A DNA stretch of 28,352 nucleotides from UBA8231 sp964512165 (GCA_964512165.1 CAZEHQ010000029.1:1-28352), one strand, 5' to 3'; positions 14,960 to 22,748 are shown, numbered from the stretch's first letter. Numbers and translations are program-made. The notes: a model not told the origin generated them from the letters alone.

Positions 14960-16305
14960 GGTTTCCTTCCGCGGCGGTGCAGCTTGCGGATCAGGGCGGC
15001 GTAGGCGCCGTCACCGGATTCCCGGCCGGGCAGCGTCTGGATCGTGCGCTCCGCCCAGGCGACGCCGGGGAACCGCCGCGAGGCCGGCTCCAGGCGGGCG
15101 TCCGCCCTGCGGGCCAGCAGGGCGTCGACGACGGTGTCGTTCTCCTCTTCCTCGAGGGAACAGGTGCTATAGACGAGCCGGCCCCCGGGCCTCAGGGCCT
15201 CGAAGGCGGCCCCGAGGATGGCCGACTGGCGCTGCGACTGCCGCGCCAGGTCGGACTCCGACTTGCGCCAGCGCGCCTCGGGCCGCCGCCGCAGGACGCC
15301 GGTGCCGCTGCAGGGCGCGTCCACCAGGACGCGGTCGAAGGCGCCCGGCGGGTGGGGTCCCGCGGCGGCGTCCCCCGCAAACAGGTGGATCCCCTTCAGA
15401 CGCATGCGGTCCGTGTTCTCCCGCAGATTCCGCAGGCGGGACCGGGACAGGTCTCCCGCCGCAACCCGGACCGGCGCCGCGGCGAGGGCGAGCTGCACCG
15501 ACTTGCCGCCCGGGGCGGCGCAGGCGTCGAGGACTCGGTCCCCCGGCCTTGGAGCCAGCAACTCGACGGCCAGTCCGGCGTTGAGGTCCTGCACGAAGCA
15601 CCGTCCCTGACGAAAAGCGTGGGAGTCGAAGAAACCTGCGGGCCGTTCGAGCCGGCAGGCCTCCGGTCGGGCGTCCACGAGCACGGCGCCGAGGCTCTCC
15701 GGGAGGGACTCGACGAGTCGTTCGGCGTTCCCGAACCGAGGGTTGGGGCGCACGAAGAGTGTCGGCGGCTCGTTGTTGGCCCGCAGCAAGGCCTCGGTGC
15801 GGGCCGGCCCCCAGCGGTGGAGCCAGCGGCTCACGAGCCATTGCGGGTGCGAGTGATAGACGGACAGATGGCCCTCCGGATCCCCGCCGCGGTCCGGGTA
15901 GGCCACGCGGGCGCCCTCCGCCGAGACGCGCCGGAGAACGGCGTTGACGAAGCCGGCGGCCCCGGCGTGGCCGTGGCGCCGGGCCAGATCGACGGCGGTA
16001 TGGACGGCGGCGCTCGGAGGCACGCGATCGAGCCAGAGCAACTGATAGGCGCCAAGGCGCAGGATGTGGAGGACGCGGGGGGTCAGGGAGTCGAGGGGAC
16101 GGCTGGAGAACGACGCCAGGATCCAGTCGAGGCGTCCTCGCCACTGGAGGACCCCGGAGGTCAGCTGGCGGACGAAGCGCCGGTCGCGGCCGTCGAAGCG
16201 GCTCTCCAGACCCTCGAGGAGGGGTGCGAGCCGGGCGCCCGACTCGACCTCCTCCAGCAGGCGCACCGCCTCGGTGCGGACCGGGTCCGTCCTCGTCATC
16301 TCCAC
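14956..16305 (-). CDS. rsmB: 16S rRNA (cytosine967-C5)-methyltransferase
   Basis: 449 residues. N-terminal NusB-like RNA-binding domain (about 8-145, with FVRQLTSGVLQWRGRLDWIL and LRLGAYQLLWLDRVPPSAAV). C-terminal SAM-dependent domain with DACAAPGGKS (motif I), DAPCSGTGVLRRRPEARW (motif IV, one catalytic Cys) and YSTCSLEEEEN (motif VI, second Cys), the pair that marks m5C RNA methyltransferases. The start may be GTG at 16305 or the ATG two codons later. It is first in an operon with the PASTA protein and rpe. The upstream neighbour fmt, common elsewhere, is absent. Confidence 0.96.
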   Translation of the reverse strand: MEMTRTDPVRTEAVRLLEEVESGARLAPLLEGLESRFDGRDRRFVRQLTSGVLQWRGRLDWILASFSSRPLDSLTPRVLHILRLGAYQLLWLDRVPPSAAVHTAVDLARRHGHAGAAGFVNAVLRRVSAEGARVAYPDRGGDPEGHLSVYHSHPQWLVSRWLHRWGPARTEALLRANNEPPTLFVRPNPRFGNAERLVESLPESLGAVLVDARPEACRLERPAGFFDSHAFRQGRCFVQDLNAGLAVELLAPRPGDRVLDACAAPGGKSVQLALAAAPVRVAAGDLSRSRLRNLRENTDRMRLKGIHLFAGDAAAGPHPPGAFDRVLVDAPCSGTGVLRRRPEARWRKSESDLARQSQRQSAILGAAFEALRPGGRLVYSTCSLEEEENDTVVDALLARRADARLEPASRRFPGVAWAERTIQTLPGRESGDGAYAALIRKLHRRGRKP

Positions 16306-16377
16306 AGGGCCGTCACCCCGGTGAAAGGTAGAGCCGGGTGGGGGTGAGGCAAAGGCGCCGCGGGCCGAAGGGCCACC

Positions 16378-16405
16378 TTGACCCTGCGGGGTCCACGGCT
16401 ATATT
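16378..16405 (+). promoter_or_regulatory. Near-consensus sigma-70 promoter for recJ
   Basis: TTGACC (16378-16383), 16-base spacer, TATATT (16400-16405). This would start transcription near 16412 and leave a leader of about 70 bases before the TTG at 16483. It argues against a longer recJ start at 16378, which would lie inside the -35 box. Confidence 0.7.
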
Positions 16406-16482
16406 CGGCGACTCTCCCCCCAGGAGGGTTTCGCGCCGGCCCGGCCGGGGCCCTTCCTCCACCGCCTGCGTCAGAAGTCATC

Positions 16483-18219
16483 TTGCGTACCTACCCGGTG
16501 TGGCACCTGGCCCACGAGGGGGAATACGGCGATCTGCTCGACGCCCTCCTCTCGGGCCGCCGACTGGGCCTCGACGAGCTCGACACCGGCCCCGAAGGGC
16601 TGCACCGGCCCGAGCTGCTCACCGACCTCGACCGCGGCGCCCAGCGCATCGAGCGCGCCGTGCGCCAGGACGAGACCATCGTCGTCTACGGAGACTACGA
16701 CGTCGACGGGGTCAGCAGCACCGCCCTGCTCCTCGACTTCCTCGAGCACGTGAAGGCGCGGGGCCACGCCCTGCTCCCCGACCGCCGCACCGACGGCTAC
16801 GGCCTGAAGCCGCCGGGGGTGCGCAAGGCCCTCGATCTCGGCGCCGACCTCGTGGTGACGGTGGACAACGGCATCTCCGCCGGCGAGGCCCTCGAACTGG
16901 CCCGCGACGAAGGTCTCGACGTGGTCGTCATCGACCACCACCGGCAGAACGAGGAGCTGCCGCCGGCGCACAGCATCATCAATCCCAACCGGCTGGACTG
17001 CGACTACCCCTTCAAGGGGCTGGCCGGGGTGGGAGTGACCTTCAAGGTCGTGCAGCGATTGAGCGAGTCCCTCCTCGAGTCCGGGGAGCGCCGCCGTTAC
17101 CTGAACGACCTGCTCGACCTCGTCGCCCTCGGCACGGTGGCCGACATGGTCCCCCTCCTCGACGAGAACCGGGTCCTCGTGCGCCACGGCCTCAAGGCCG
17201 TCGAGCGCAGCGCCCGGCCCGGCCTGCAGGAGCTGCGCATCGCCGCCCGCTGCCCCCGGGGGCGGGTCGACAGCACGGCCGTGGCCTTCTACCTGGGCCC
17301 CCGCCTGAACGTCGCCGGCCGTCTGGAGAAGCCCGACCTGGCCCTCGATCTGCTGCGCACGCGGGACCACGAGCAGGGCCGCCTCCTGGCCGGCCGGCTC
17401 AACGACCTGAACCTCCGGCGCCAGCGGCTGCAGCGGGAGGGCGCCCGCGAGGCCCGGTCGCTGGTCTCGGAGGACCAGCTGGAGCGCGAGCGCCTGTTGT
17501 GCGTCCTCGGCGAGGAATGGGACCTGGGCGTCATCGGACTGATCGCCAGCGACCTGTCGGAGACCTTCTGGAGGCCCGCCGTGGTCCTCACCGACGTGCA
17601 GCGCGACGGGACCTACGTCGGATCGGCGCGCAGCATACCGGGGTACGACATGAACGACGGCCTCCGCCACTGCTCCCGGTTCCTCACCAGGTACGGCGGC
17701 CACGCCGGAGCCGCCGGGTTCTCCCTGCCCGCCGAGGCCTTCGAGGAGTTCCGGGCCAGTCTCATCGACCACGCCGGTACCGAGCTGACGCCGGAACATC
17801 TCGAGGCCCACCTCGACATCGATCTGGAGCTGCAGCCGGGGGACATCGACATGCGCACGGTCGAGGTCCAGCGCCGGCTCGAGCCCTTCGGCCAGGAAAA
17901 CCGAATGCCCCTGTTCCTGACGCGCGGTCTCGAGCTGGCCAGCCGGACCCGGGTCGGCAAGGAGGGGGAACACCTCAAGGTGGCCTTCAAGGCCGGCGGC
18001 GTGCGTCCGGGGGTGTGGTGGCACCAGGGGGCCCTGGCCCGCGACCTCGAACCCGGCCAGCGTCTCGACGTGGCCTACGAGCTGTCGGAGGACACCTTCA
18101 ACGGGTTGGGCACGGTGCAGATGGTGATCCGCGACATGGACTCCTCACCCGGATGCGAGCCCGCCCCGGCGGCGGCCGGGAGCGTTGCCTCCGCCGTGCT
18201 CGATCCCGAGATCCCGTGA
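16483..18219 (+). CDS. recJ: Single-stranded-DNA-specific 5'-3' exonuclease RecJ
   Basis: 578 residues from the TTG at 16483. RecJ resects 5' ends in RecF-pathway recombination and mismatch repair. DHH-superfamily core: YGDYDVDGVSST (69-80, metal ligands D71, D73, D75), VDNG (D128), the DHH motif D151-H152-H153, ALGTVADMVPLLDENR, then the DHHA1 part with GPRLNVAGRL and GGHAGAAGF. A C-terminal OB-fold follows. An alternative TTG at 16378 would add 35 Pro/Gly/Ala-rich residues and coincides with a promoter, so I reject it. The stop overlaps the next start as GTGA. Linked with phosphoglycerate mutase and a phosphodiesterase, with no obvious functional tie. Confidence 0.95.
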   Translation: MRTYPVWHLAHEGEYGDLLDALLSGRRLGLDELDTGPEGLHRPELLTDLDRGAQRIERAVRQDETIVVYGDYDVDGVSSTALLLDFLEHVKARGHALLPDRRTDGYGLKPPGVRKALDLGADLVVTVDNGISAGEALELARDEGLDVVVIDHHRQNEELPPAHSIINPNRLDCDYPFKGLAGVGVTFKVVQRLSESLLESGERRRYLNDLLDLVALGTVADMVPLLDENRVLVRHGLKAVERSARPGLQELRIAARCPRGRVDSTAVAFYLGPRLNVAGRLEKPDLALDLLRTRDHEQGRLLAGRLNDLNLRRQRLQREGAREARSLVSEDQLERERLLCVLGEEWDLGVIGLIASDLSETFWRPAVVLTDVQRDGTYVGSARSIPGYDMNDGLRHCSRFLTRYGGHAGAAGFSLPAEAFEEFRASLIDHAGTELTPEHLEAHLDIDLELQPGDIDMRTVEVQRRLEPFGQENRMPLFLTRGLELASRTRVGKEGEHLKVAFKAGGVRPGVWWHQGALARDLEPGQRLDVAYELSEDTFNGLGTVQMVIRDMDSSPGCEPAPAAAGSVASAVLDPEIP

Positions 18220-19430
18220 TCAGCTCCGACCTCACCCGGGAGCTCTTCGTCACCGGTTCCGGGGCCCGCATCGTCCTCCTCGTCATCGACGGTCTCGGAG
18301 GGCTGCCCCACCCCGAAACGGGCCTCAGCGAGCTGGAGGCCGCCTCGCTCCCCAACCTCGATCGCCTGTGCGGCCGCTCCAGCTGCGGCCTCCACTCCCC
18401 CCTGGGGCCCGGGTTCACCCCGGGCAGTGGTCCGGCGCACCTGGCCCTCTTCGGCTACGACCCGTGGCTTCGGAGGATCGGCCGCGGGGCCCTCTCCTGC
18501 CTCGGTCTCGGCCTCGACTTCAGGCCGGGAGACGTGGCGGCGCGGCTGAATTTCTGCACCGTCGACGGCGATGGCCGGGTCAGCGACCGGCGGGCGGGGC
18601 GGATCCCGACCGAGACCTGCCGGCGGCTGTGCGGTCTGCTCGCCGATGTCGACATCCCCGGCGTCGAGGTGACCGTGGCCCCGGAGATGGAGTACCGGGC
18701 CGCGGTCCGCTTCCGCGGGGAAGGGCTGTCCGACGGGGTCGGCGACTCGGACCCCCAGGTGACCGGGAGACCGCCGCTGCCGCTGCGGGCGGAGTCCGCC
18801 GATGACCGGCGCATGGCGGCGGTGGCGGAGTCCTTCGTCGCCCGCGCCGGAGACCTCCTGGCCGGTGAGAGCCCGGCCAACATGGTGCTGATCCGCGGCT
18901 TCGGACGCTACCCGGAGCTGCCCTCCATGCAGGAGGTCTACGGCCTCGATCCGGTGGGTCTCGCCGGGTATCCCATGTACCGGGGCATCGCCCGCGCCGT
19001 CGGCATGGACGCCCCCGGCTGCGGCGCCCGCATCGACGCCCAGCTCGACCTGCTGGCGGCGCGCTGGCAGGAGGGCCCCGAGGACTTCTGGTACGTCCAC
19101 TTCAAGCCGACGGACAGCGCCGGGGAGGACGGCGACTTCGACCGCAAGGTGTCCCTCCTGGAGGAGATCGACGGACACCTGCCCCGCCTCCTCGACCTGC
19201 AGCCGGAGGTCCTCGTGGTCACCGGCGACCACTCGACGCCGTCGCGGATGGGCGGCCACAGCTGGCACCCCGTGCCGGTGCTGATCCTCGGCGAGGCCGG
19301 CTTTCCCGTCGCCGGGACGCGCATGACCGAGCGCGGCTGCGCCGGCGGCAGTCTCGGCCGCATCGCCACCACCGAGCTGATGGCCCTCGCCCTGGCCCAC
19401 GCCGGGCGCCTGGCCAAGTTCGGCGCCTGA
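18216..19430 (+). CDS. apgM: 2,3-bisphosphoglycerate-independent phosphoglycerate mutase, archaeal type
   Basis: 404 residues of the ApgM branch of the alkaline-phosphatase superfamily, which interconverts 3- and 2-phosphoglycerate. Metal ligand D25 (LLVIDGLGGLP), nucleophile region FTPGSGPAHLALFGYDP (about 67-83, likely Ser71), GRGALSCLGLGLDF, and C-terminal metal sites HFKPTDSAGEDGDF and VVTGDHSTPSRMGGHSWHP. The length fits ApgM (about 400) rather than bacterial GpmI (about 510). GTG start in a 4-base overlap with the recJ stop. It may be the cell's phosphoglycerate mutase, but the rest of the genome is not visible. Confidence 0.93.
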   Translation: MISSDLTRELFVTGSGARIVLLVIDGLGGLPHPETGLSELEAASLPNLDRLCGRSSCGLHSPLGPGFTPGSGPAHLALFGYDPWLRRIGRGALSCLGLGLDFRPGDVAARLNFCTVDGDGRVSDRRAGRIPTETCRRLCGLLADVDIPGVEVTVAPEMEYRAAVRFRGEGLSDGVGDSDPQVTGRPPLPLRAESADDRRMAAVAESFVARAGDLLAGESPANMVLIRGFGRYPELPSMQEVYGLDPVGLAGYPMYRGIARAVGMDAPGCGARIDAQLDLLAARWQEGPEDFWYVHFKPTDSAGEDGDFDRKVSLLEEIDGHLPRLLDLQPEVLVVTGDHSTPSRMGGHSWHPVPVLILGEAGFPVAGTRMTERGCAGGSLGRIATTELMALALAHAGRLAKFGA

Positions 19431-19452
19431 GCGCCGCCGCCATCGAGGTCGG

Positions 19453-20304
19453 GTGATCCACCCGGTGCGCATCGCCCACCGCGGGGCCTCCGGAGCCGGT
19501 CTGGCGCCGGAGAACACCCTGGCCGCCTTCGAGCGCGCCATCGAGATCGGCGTCGACGCCGTGGAGCTCGACGTGCGCTCCACTCGCGACGGCGCCCTCG
19601 TCGTCCTCCACGATCCCCTGCTGGACCGCACCACCGACCGCGAGGGGCCGGTGCACGAGTTGACGCTGGCGCAGGTCCGCGAAGCCGATGCCGGCGGCTG
19701 GTTCGGCCGCCCCTTCGCCGGCGAGAAGGTGCCCACCCTGGCCGAGGCCCTCGACCTGCTGCGGCGCCGGGCCCTGGCCGTGATCGAGATCAAGGCCGAC
19801 CACCTGGCGGAGGCGGTCCTGCGCGTCGTGGACGACCTCGTCGTGGCCGATCAGGTCGTCATCCAGTCCTTCTCCTCCGAGACCCTGCGGCGGGTGAAGG
19901 CGATCGATGGGGCCGCACCGGCGGCCCTGCTGGTGGGCAACCTGCCCACCTCCCCCTCGCGGATGCGGGCCCGGCGCATGGTCCGCGAGGTCCTTTCCCT
20001 GGGTGCCAACATCCTCAACATCTGGCACACGACCCTGACCCCGGCCTTCTACGAAGAGGTGCGCAAGCGCGGGCTCACGGTCTGGACCTGGACCGTGGAC
20101 GAGGAGGTCGTCCTGCGGGACGTGGTCCAGATGGGGGTGCAGGGGATCGCCACGAACCATCCCGATCGCCTCAACGGCGTCCTCGAGGAGCTGGCCCGGG
20201 AGGGAGCGATCCTGGTCCCCCTGGGGCGCGGCCAGCGCCTCAAGCCAGGCCGCTGGCGCCGGCGCCGGGAGATCCGCAGGGCGAGCCGGCGACGGGACTC
20301 CTGA
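19453..20304 (+). CDS. Glycerophosphodiester phosphodiesterase
   Basis: 283 residues, GTG start 22 bases after the mutase. It hydrolyses glycerophosphodiesters to glycerol 3-phosphate and an alcohol. It is a TIM-barrel GDPD with catalytic H9-R10 (IAHRGASG), E20-N21 (APENTLAAF), metal ligands E38 and D40 (AVELDVRSTRDG), H53 (VLHDPLLDRTT) and a later IEIKAD. The end of the barrel, WTVDEE...GVQGIATNHPDR, is typical. There is no signal peptide, so it is cytoplasmic. The last about 30 residues form a strongly basic Arg-rich tail that could bind nucleic acid or acidic lipid (inference). Confidence 0.94.
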   Translation: MIHPVRIAHRGASGAGLAPENTLAAFERAIEIGVDAVELDVRSTRDGALVVLHDPLLDRTTDREGPVHELTLAQVREADAGGWFGRPFAGEKVPTLAEALDLLRRRALAVIEIKADHLAEAVLRVVDDLVVADQVVIQSFSSETLRRVKAIDGAAPAALLVGNLPTSPSRMRARRMVREVLSLGANILNIWHTTLTPAFYEEVRKRGLTVWTWTVDEEVVLRDVVQMGVQGIATNHPDRLNGVLEELAREGAILVPLGRGQRLKPGRWRRRREIRRASRRRDS

Positions 20305-20330
20305 TCCCGCGAGTGTAGCTGCATTCCCGC

Positions 20331-20360
20331 TTGACGCTTCCGCGGAAGCGGGGGTATAAT
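20331..20360 (+). promoter_or_regulatory. Strong sigma-70 promoter with a palindromic spacer
   Basis: TTGACG (20331-20336), 18-base spacer, TATAAT (20355-20360, perfect -10). The 16-base perfect palindrome CGCTTCCGCGGAAGCG (20335-20350) overlaps the -35 end and fills the spacer, the classic place for a repressor operator or a MerR-type activator site. It drives the two small membrane-protein genes downstream. Confidence 0.75.
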
Positions 20361-20579
20361 TGGCTCGTCCCCGCCCTGTTCTTCCCGTCCGTTTCAACGA
20401 GCATACGCGTCCCACCGTGAGCCAAGACGAGGTGTGGCCGTACCCTGTTCCCCGCCGTCCGGCGGGCAGGGGGGGCCGCCCGACACCGAGCCACGGACCT
20501 CTGCGCCGCCGGCCTGTGACGCTGCCGTCACCGCCTCCCCCCGGACGGCGGCCGACTTCGCCCCGTCGAATCCGAGCCC
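20361..20579 (+). other. Long leader between the palindromic promoter and the zinc-ribbon gene
   Basis: 219 bases with no recognised gene. It contains a small GC hairpin, CCCGCC-GTCC-GGCGGG (20451-20466). An open frame through it reads as low-complexity Pro/Arg and is probably a shadow. It may be a 5' untranslated region. No known riboswitch was recognised. Confidence 0.35.
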
Positions 20580-20789
20580 GTGCTGGTCTCCGCCGCTTTT
20601 GCCGCGCTTCTCATCCTGGTGGTCATCGCCTACTACCTGGTTCCACGGAAGGCGCGCTGCCCGGAGTGCGGCTCACCCAGGGAGGACGGCCCTCTGTGCC
20701 CCTCCTGCGGCTGGATCTTCGAGGACGACGAGGACGGCGACGAGGACGGCGACGAGCCGGAGGTGATCGACGCGTGGGAGGATCGGTAA
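20580..20789 (+). CDS. Membrane-anchored zinc-ribbon protein
   Basis: 69 residues, GTG start. One N-terminal transmembrane helix (about 3-21) is followed by a compact zinc ribbon with C27-x2-C30 and C40-x2-C43 (CPECG...CPSCG), then an acidic Asp/Glu tail in which the DNA repeats a 12-base unit (about 20723-20755). Family and function are not recognised. Such short ribbons often serve as protein-contact modules. It is 4 bases ahead of the next small gene and probably cotranscribed with it from the promoter at 20331. Confidence 0.65.
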   Translation: MLVSAAFAALLILVVIAYYLVPRKARCPECGSPREDGPLCPSCGWIFEDDEDGDEDGDEPEVIDAWEDR

Positions 20790-20793
20790 GCCG

Positions 20794-21081
20794 ATGGAAT
20801 GGGTAACGGCCCTGCTCGCCGTGGGATGTCTGTTCATCGCCGCCCAGGTCGTGGTCGACTACCTGCGCTACCGCAGGGCTCTGGAGCCGCGGCTGGAGAC
20901 CGCCCGCAGCGCTGGCGAGCAGCTTCGACACCGAATGGAAGCCGCCCGCAGGGAGCTGGCGAAGAGGCGGAAGGAGGGGGATGCGCCCCGTCCGGGTCCG
21001 GGGGACGGTCCCGGCGATCCACCCCGGGGGGAGGTGCGGGTGGCCGCGGAACGGATGGCGCCGGCGCGGGCCGATGGCTAG
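20794..21081 (+). CDS. Small membrane-anchored coiled-coil protein
   Basis: 95 residues. N-terminal hydrophobic helix (about 3-21, WVTALLAVGCLFIAAQVVV) followed by a charged helix (about 25-62, many Arg, Glu and Leu) likely to be coiled coil, then a Pro/Gly-rich tail. No family recognised. It follows the zinc-ribbon gene after 4 bases. The two may form one envelope-associated unit. Confidence 0.6.
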   Translation: MEWVTALLAVGCLFIAAQVVVDYLRYRRALEPRLETARSAGEQLRHRMEAARRELAKRRKEGDAPRPGPGDGPGDPPRGEVRVAAERMAPARADG

Positions 21082-21102
21082 GGCGCGCCCCGGGCTTTTC
21101 GC

Positions 21103-21130
21103 TTGACAATCGGAAGAACCGATATGTAGT
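21103..21130 (+). promoter_or_regulatory. Promoter with inverted repeat upstream of the lipoprotein gene
   Basis: Perfect -35 TTGACA (21103-21108), 16-base spacer, weaker -10 TGTAGT (21125-21130). The spacer holds the inverted repeat ATCGG-aagaa-CCGAT (21109-21123). It is about 60 bases upstream of the ATG at 21190. Confidence 0.6.
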
Positions 21131-21189
21131 TTCCCCGCCGTCAGTTACGGCCATCACGCCATCAAAACGAACACGGTCTGGAGGATGTC

Positions 21190-21840
21190 ATGATGCGGGC
21201 AGCAAGGTCCCTCACCCTGCGGGTTGCAGGCCTGTTCGCCGTCGCCGCTCTCGTCGGCTGCGGAGGTGAGCCCCCCCAGGCCGATCTGGACGCCGCCCAG
21301 GCGGCCCTCGCCGCGGCCGAAGCCGCCGAGGCCGAGAAGTACGCAGGCAGCGATCTCTCCGCGGCTCAGAAGGCCTTCGCCGACGCCAAGACCGCCTTCG
21401 ACGCCGAGGCCGAGAAGATGCTCTTCAAGGATTGGGAGTCGGTGGTGCCGCAGATCGCCGACGCCAAGTCCAAGGCCGACATGGCCCGTTCGTCGGCCGA
21501 GGCCGCCAAGGCTGCCGCCCTGGCCGCCGCCGAGTCCGCCATCGCCGACGCCTCAATGGTCATCCAGGGGGTCCGCGCCAACCTCGAAGCCGCCCCGGCC
21601 GGCAAGGGCACCGAGGCCGACATCGAGCAGTTGCGCGCCGACCTCGACGCCGCCGACGCCGACCTGAGCGCGGCGAGAGCCGCGGTTTCCGCAGAAGACT
21701 TCGAAATGGCCGCATCCAAGGCCGGCTCCGCCAAGATGGCGGCCGAGGCCGTCAGCGAGGGCGTCGACGCGGCCGTGGCCCGGTATCACCAGTTGGTCGA
21801 GGAGAGAACCCCCTGGTACGAGCGCGGTATGGGCGGGTAA
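21190..21840 (+). CDS. Ala-rich coiled-coil lipoprotein
   Basis: 216 residues. Basic N-terminus, hydrophobic segment and lipobox ALVGC with lipidated C24, so it is exported and anchored in a membrane. The mature part is almost entirely Ala, Glu, Asp, Lys and Ser in helical repeats (AEAAEAEKYAGSDLSAAQKA, AKSKADMARSSAEAAKAAA), likely a long coiled coil. It resembles DUF4398-type lipoproteins and, loosely, Lpp-like spacers, but no firm family is claimed. It has its own promoter and a strong terminator, so it is a single-gene unit and perhaps abundant. It precedes an L,D-transpeptidase, the enzyme class that links Lpp to peptidoglycan in enterobacteria. A shared wall-anchoring role is inference. 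The C-terminus (TPWYERGMGG) has no Lys. Confidence 0.85.
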   Translation: MMRAARSLTLRVAGLFAVAALVGCGGEPPQADLDAAQAALAAAEAAEAEKYAGSDLSAAQKAFADAKTAFDAEAEKMLFKDWESVVPQIADAKSKADMARSSAEAAKAAALAAAESAIADASMVIQGVRANLEAAPAGKGTEADIEQLRADLDAADADLSAARAAVSAEDFEMAASKAGSAKMAAEAVSEGVDAAVARYHQLVEERTPWYERGMGG

Positions 21841-21893
21841 TCCAACTTGGCCACACCGGGGTCCGCCGTGGCGGATCCCGTGCTTCCCATGTC

Positions 21894-21934
21894 GACGGCC
21901 GGAGAGGGCGATCCTCTCCGGCCGTCCTTCTTTT
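21894..21934 (+). terminator. Strong intrinsic terminator after the lipoprotein gene
   Basis: Perfect 14-base stem (GACGGCCGGAGAGG at 21894-21907, CCTCTCCGGCCGTC at 21913-21926), 5-base loop, then CTTCTTTT (21927-21934). Textbook rho-independent terminator. It overlaps the likely TTG start of the next gene. Confidence 0.9.
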
Positions 21935-22558
21935 GCCTGCGTCCCTCGCGCTGATCCTGTTCGTCCTGTCCGCAGCCCCTGGCGCGGCCCGTACCGAGGG
22001 CAAGGCCGCCGGACCCCCCGGCGGCCCGGCGGCGGGAACCCCCTCCGATCTGGCCCGCGAGCACCGGGACCTCCTTTCCCGCCTGGCTTCCCACCGCCGC
22101 GTGCCCACGCCCTACATGGTGATCGACACGCGCGCCAACCTTCTGGTGCTGAGGGACTCCGTCCATCAGGNNNNNNNNNNCACAGGGCGGTCTGCTCCAC
22201 CGGCGCGGCGCGGCGCTTCGAGGGGCGCAAGCCCTGGCAGAAGTGGGTCTTTGCCACCCCCAAGGGCCGCTTCGAGATCCAGCGCAAGGTGAAGGACCCG
22301 CTGTGGACCAAGCCGCCGTGGCACTTCCTGGAGTCGGGAGAGGAGATGCCCGTCCTCCCCGAGGACTTTCGCCGGTTCCAGCGCGGCGTTCTCGGCCGCT
22401 ATGCACTCTACTTCCTTCCCGACTACATGATCCACGGAACGCTGTACGAGACGAACCTGGGGAAGAGCATCACCCATGGATGCGTCCGCCTGGGCGACGA
22501 GGACCTGAGCCATCTCTTCGAGCGCGTGCAGACCGGCTGGCCGGTCTACGTATTCTGA
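21933..22558 (+). CDS. L,D-transpeptidase (YkuD family), interrupted by an assembly gap
   Basis: The protein reads in one frame up to the N-run (22171-22180) and in another after it, so the true gap is not 10 bases. A length of 2 modulo 3, for example 11, restores the frame. Before the gap come a signal peptide (ASLALILFVLSAAPGAA) and YMVIDTRANLLVLRD, the usual opening strands. After it come HRAVCSTGAARRF, FATPKGRFEI and the catalytic YMIHGTLYE...ITHGCVRLGDED, with the active-site Cys in HGCVRL. These enzymes make 3-3 cross-links in peptidoglycan or attach proteins to it. The TTG at 21933 is the only start in frame and sits in the T-tract of the preceding terminator, so the start is uncertain. 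Confidence 0.8.
22171..22180. other. Assembly gap (10 N)
   Basis: Ten undetermined bases inside the L,D-transpeptidase gene. The reading frames on the two sides disagree for a 10-base gap, so the run is a placeholder or is off by at least one base. Confidence 0.98.
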
Positions 22559-22748
22559 GTCCGCCTCCGGGAGAGCGCCGCCTCTGTCCGGAGCGTGGTC
22601 CGGCTTTCTCCGGGGGACAGGAGGCGCGTGGAGAGTCGTCCAGGCCCTCGGGGCGGCGGCGCTCGTCGGTTGGAGTACCGCCGGGGGCGTCCAGGCCTCC
22701 GAGGACCTCGGCCGCGTCAACGCGGCTCTGAGGGGGTGGCTGCAGCTG

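Noticed and set aside
16338..18215. Long in-frame extension upstream of the phosphoglycerate mutase
   Set aside because: The protein there is Arg/Pro/Gly-rich and lies opposite recJ in another frame. Only the part after the GTGA overlap matches the family.
20335..20350. Perfect palindrome as a terminator for the phosphodiesterase gene
   Set aside because: No T-tract follows, and it is embedded between good -35 and -10 boxes, so an operator is the better reading.
20335..20350. LexA or other known operator box
   Set aside because: The sequence does not match the LexA, Fur or MerR consensus forms that I know.
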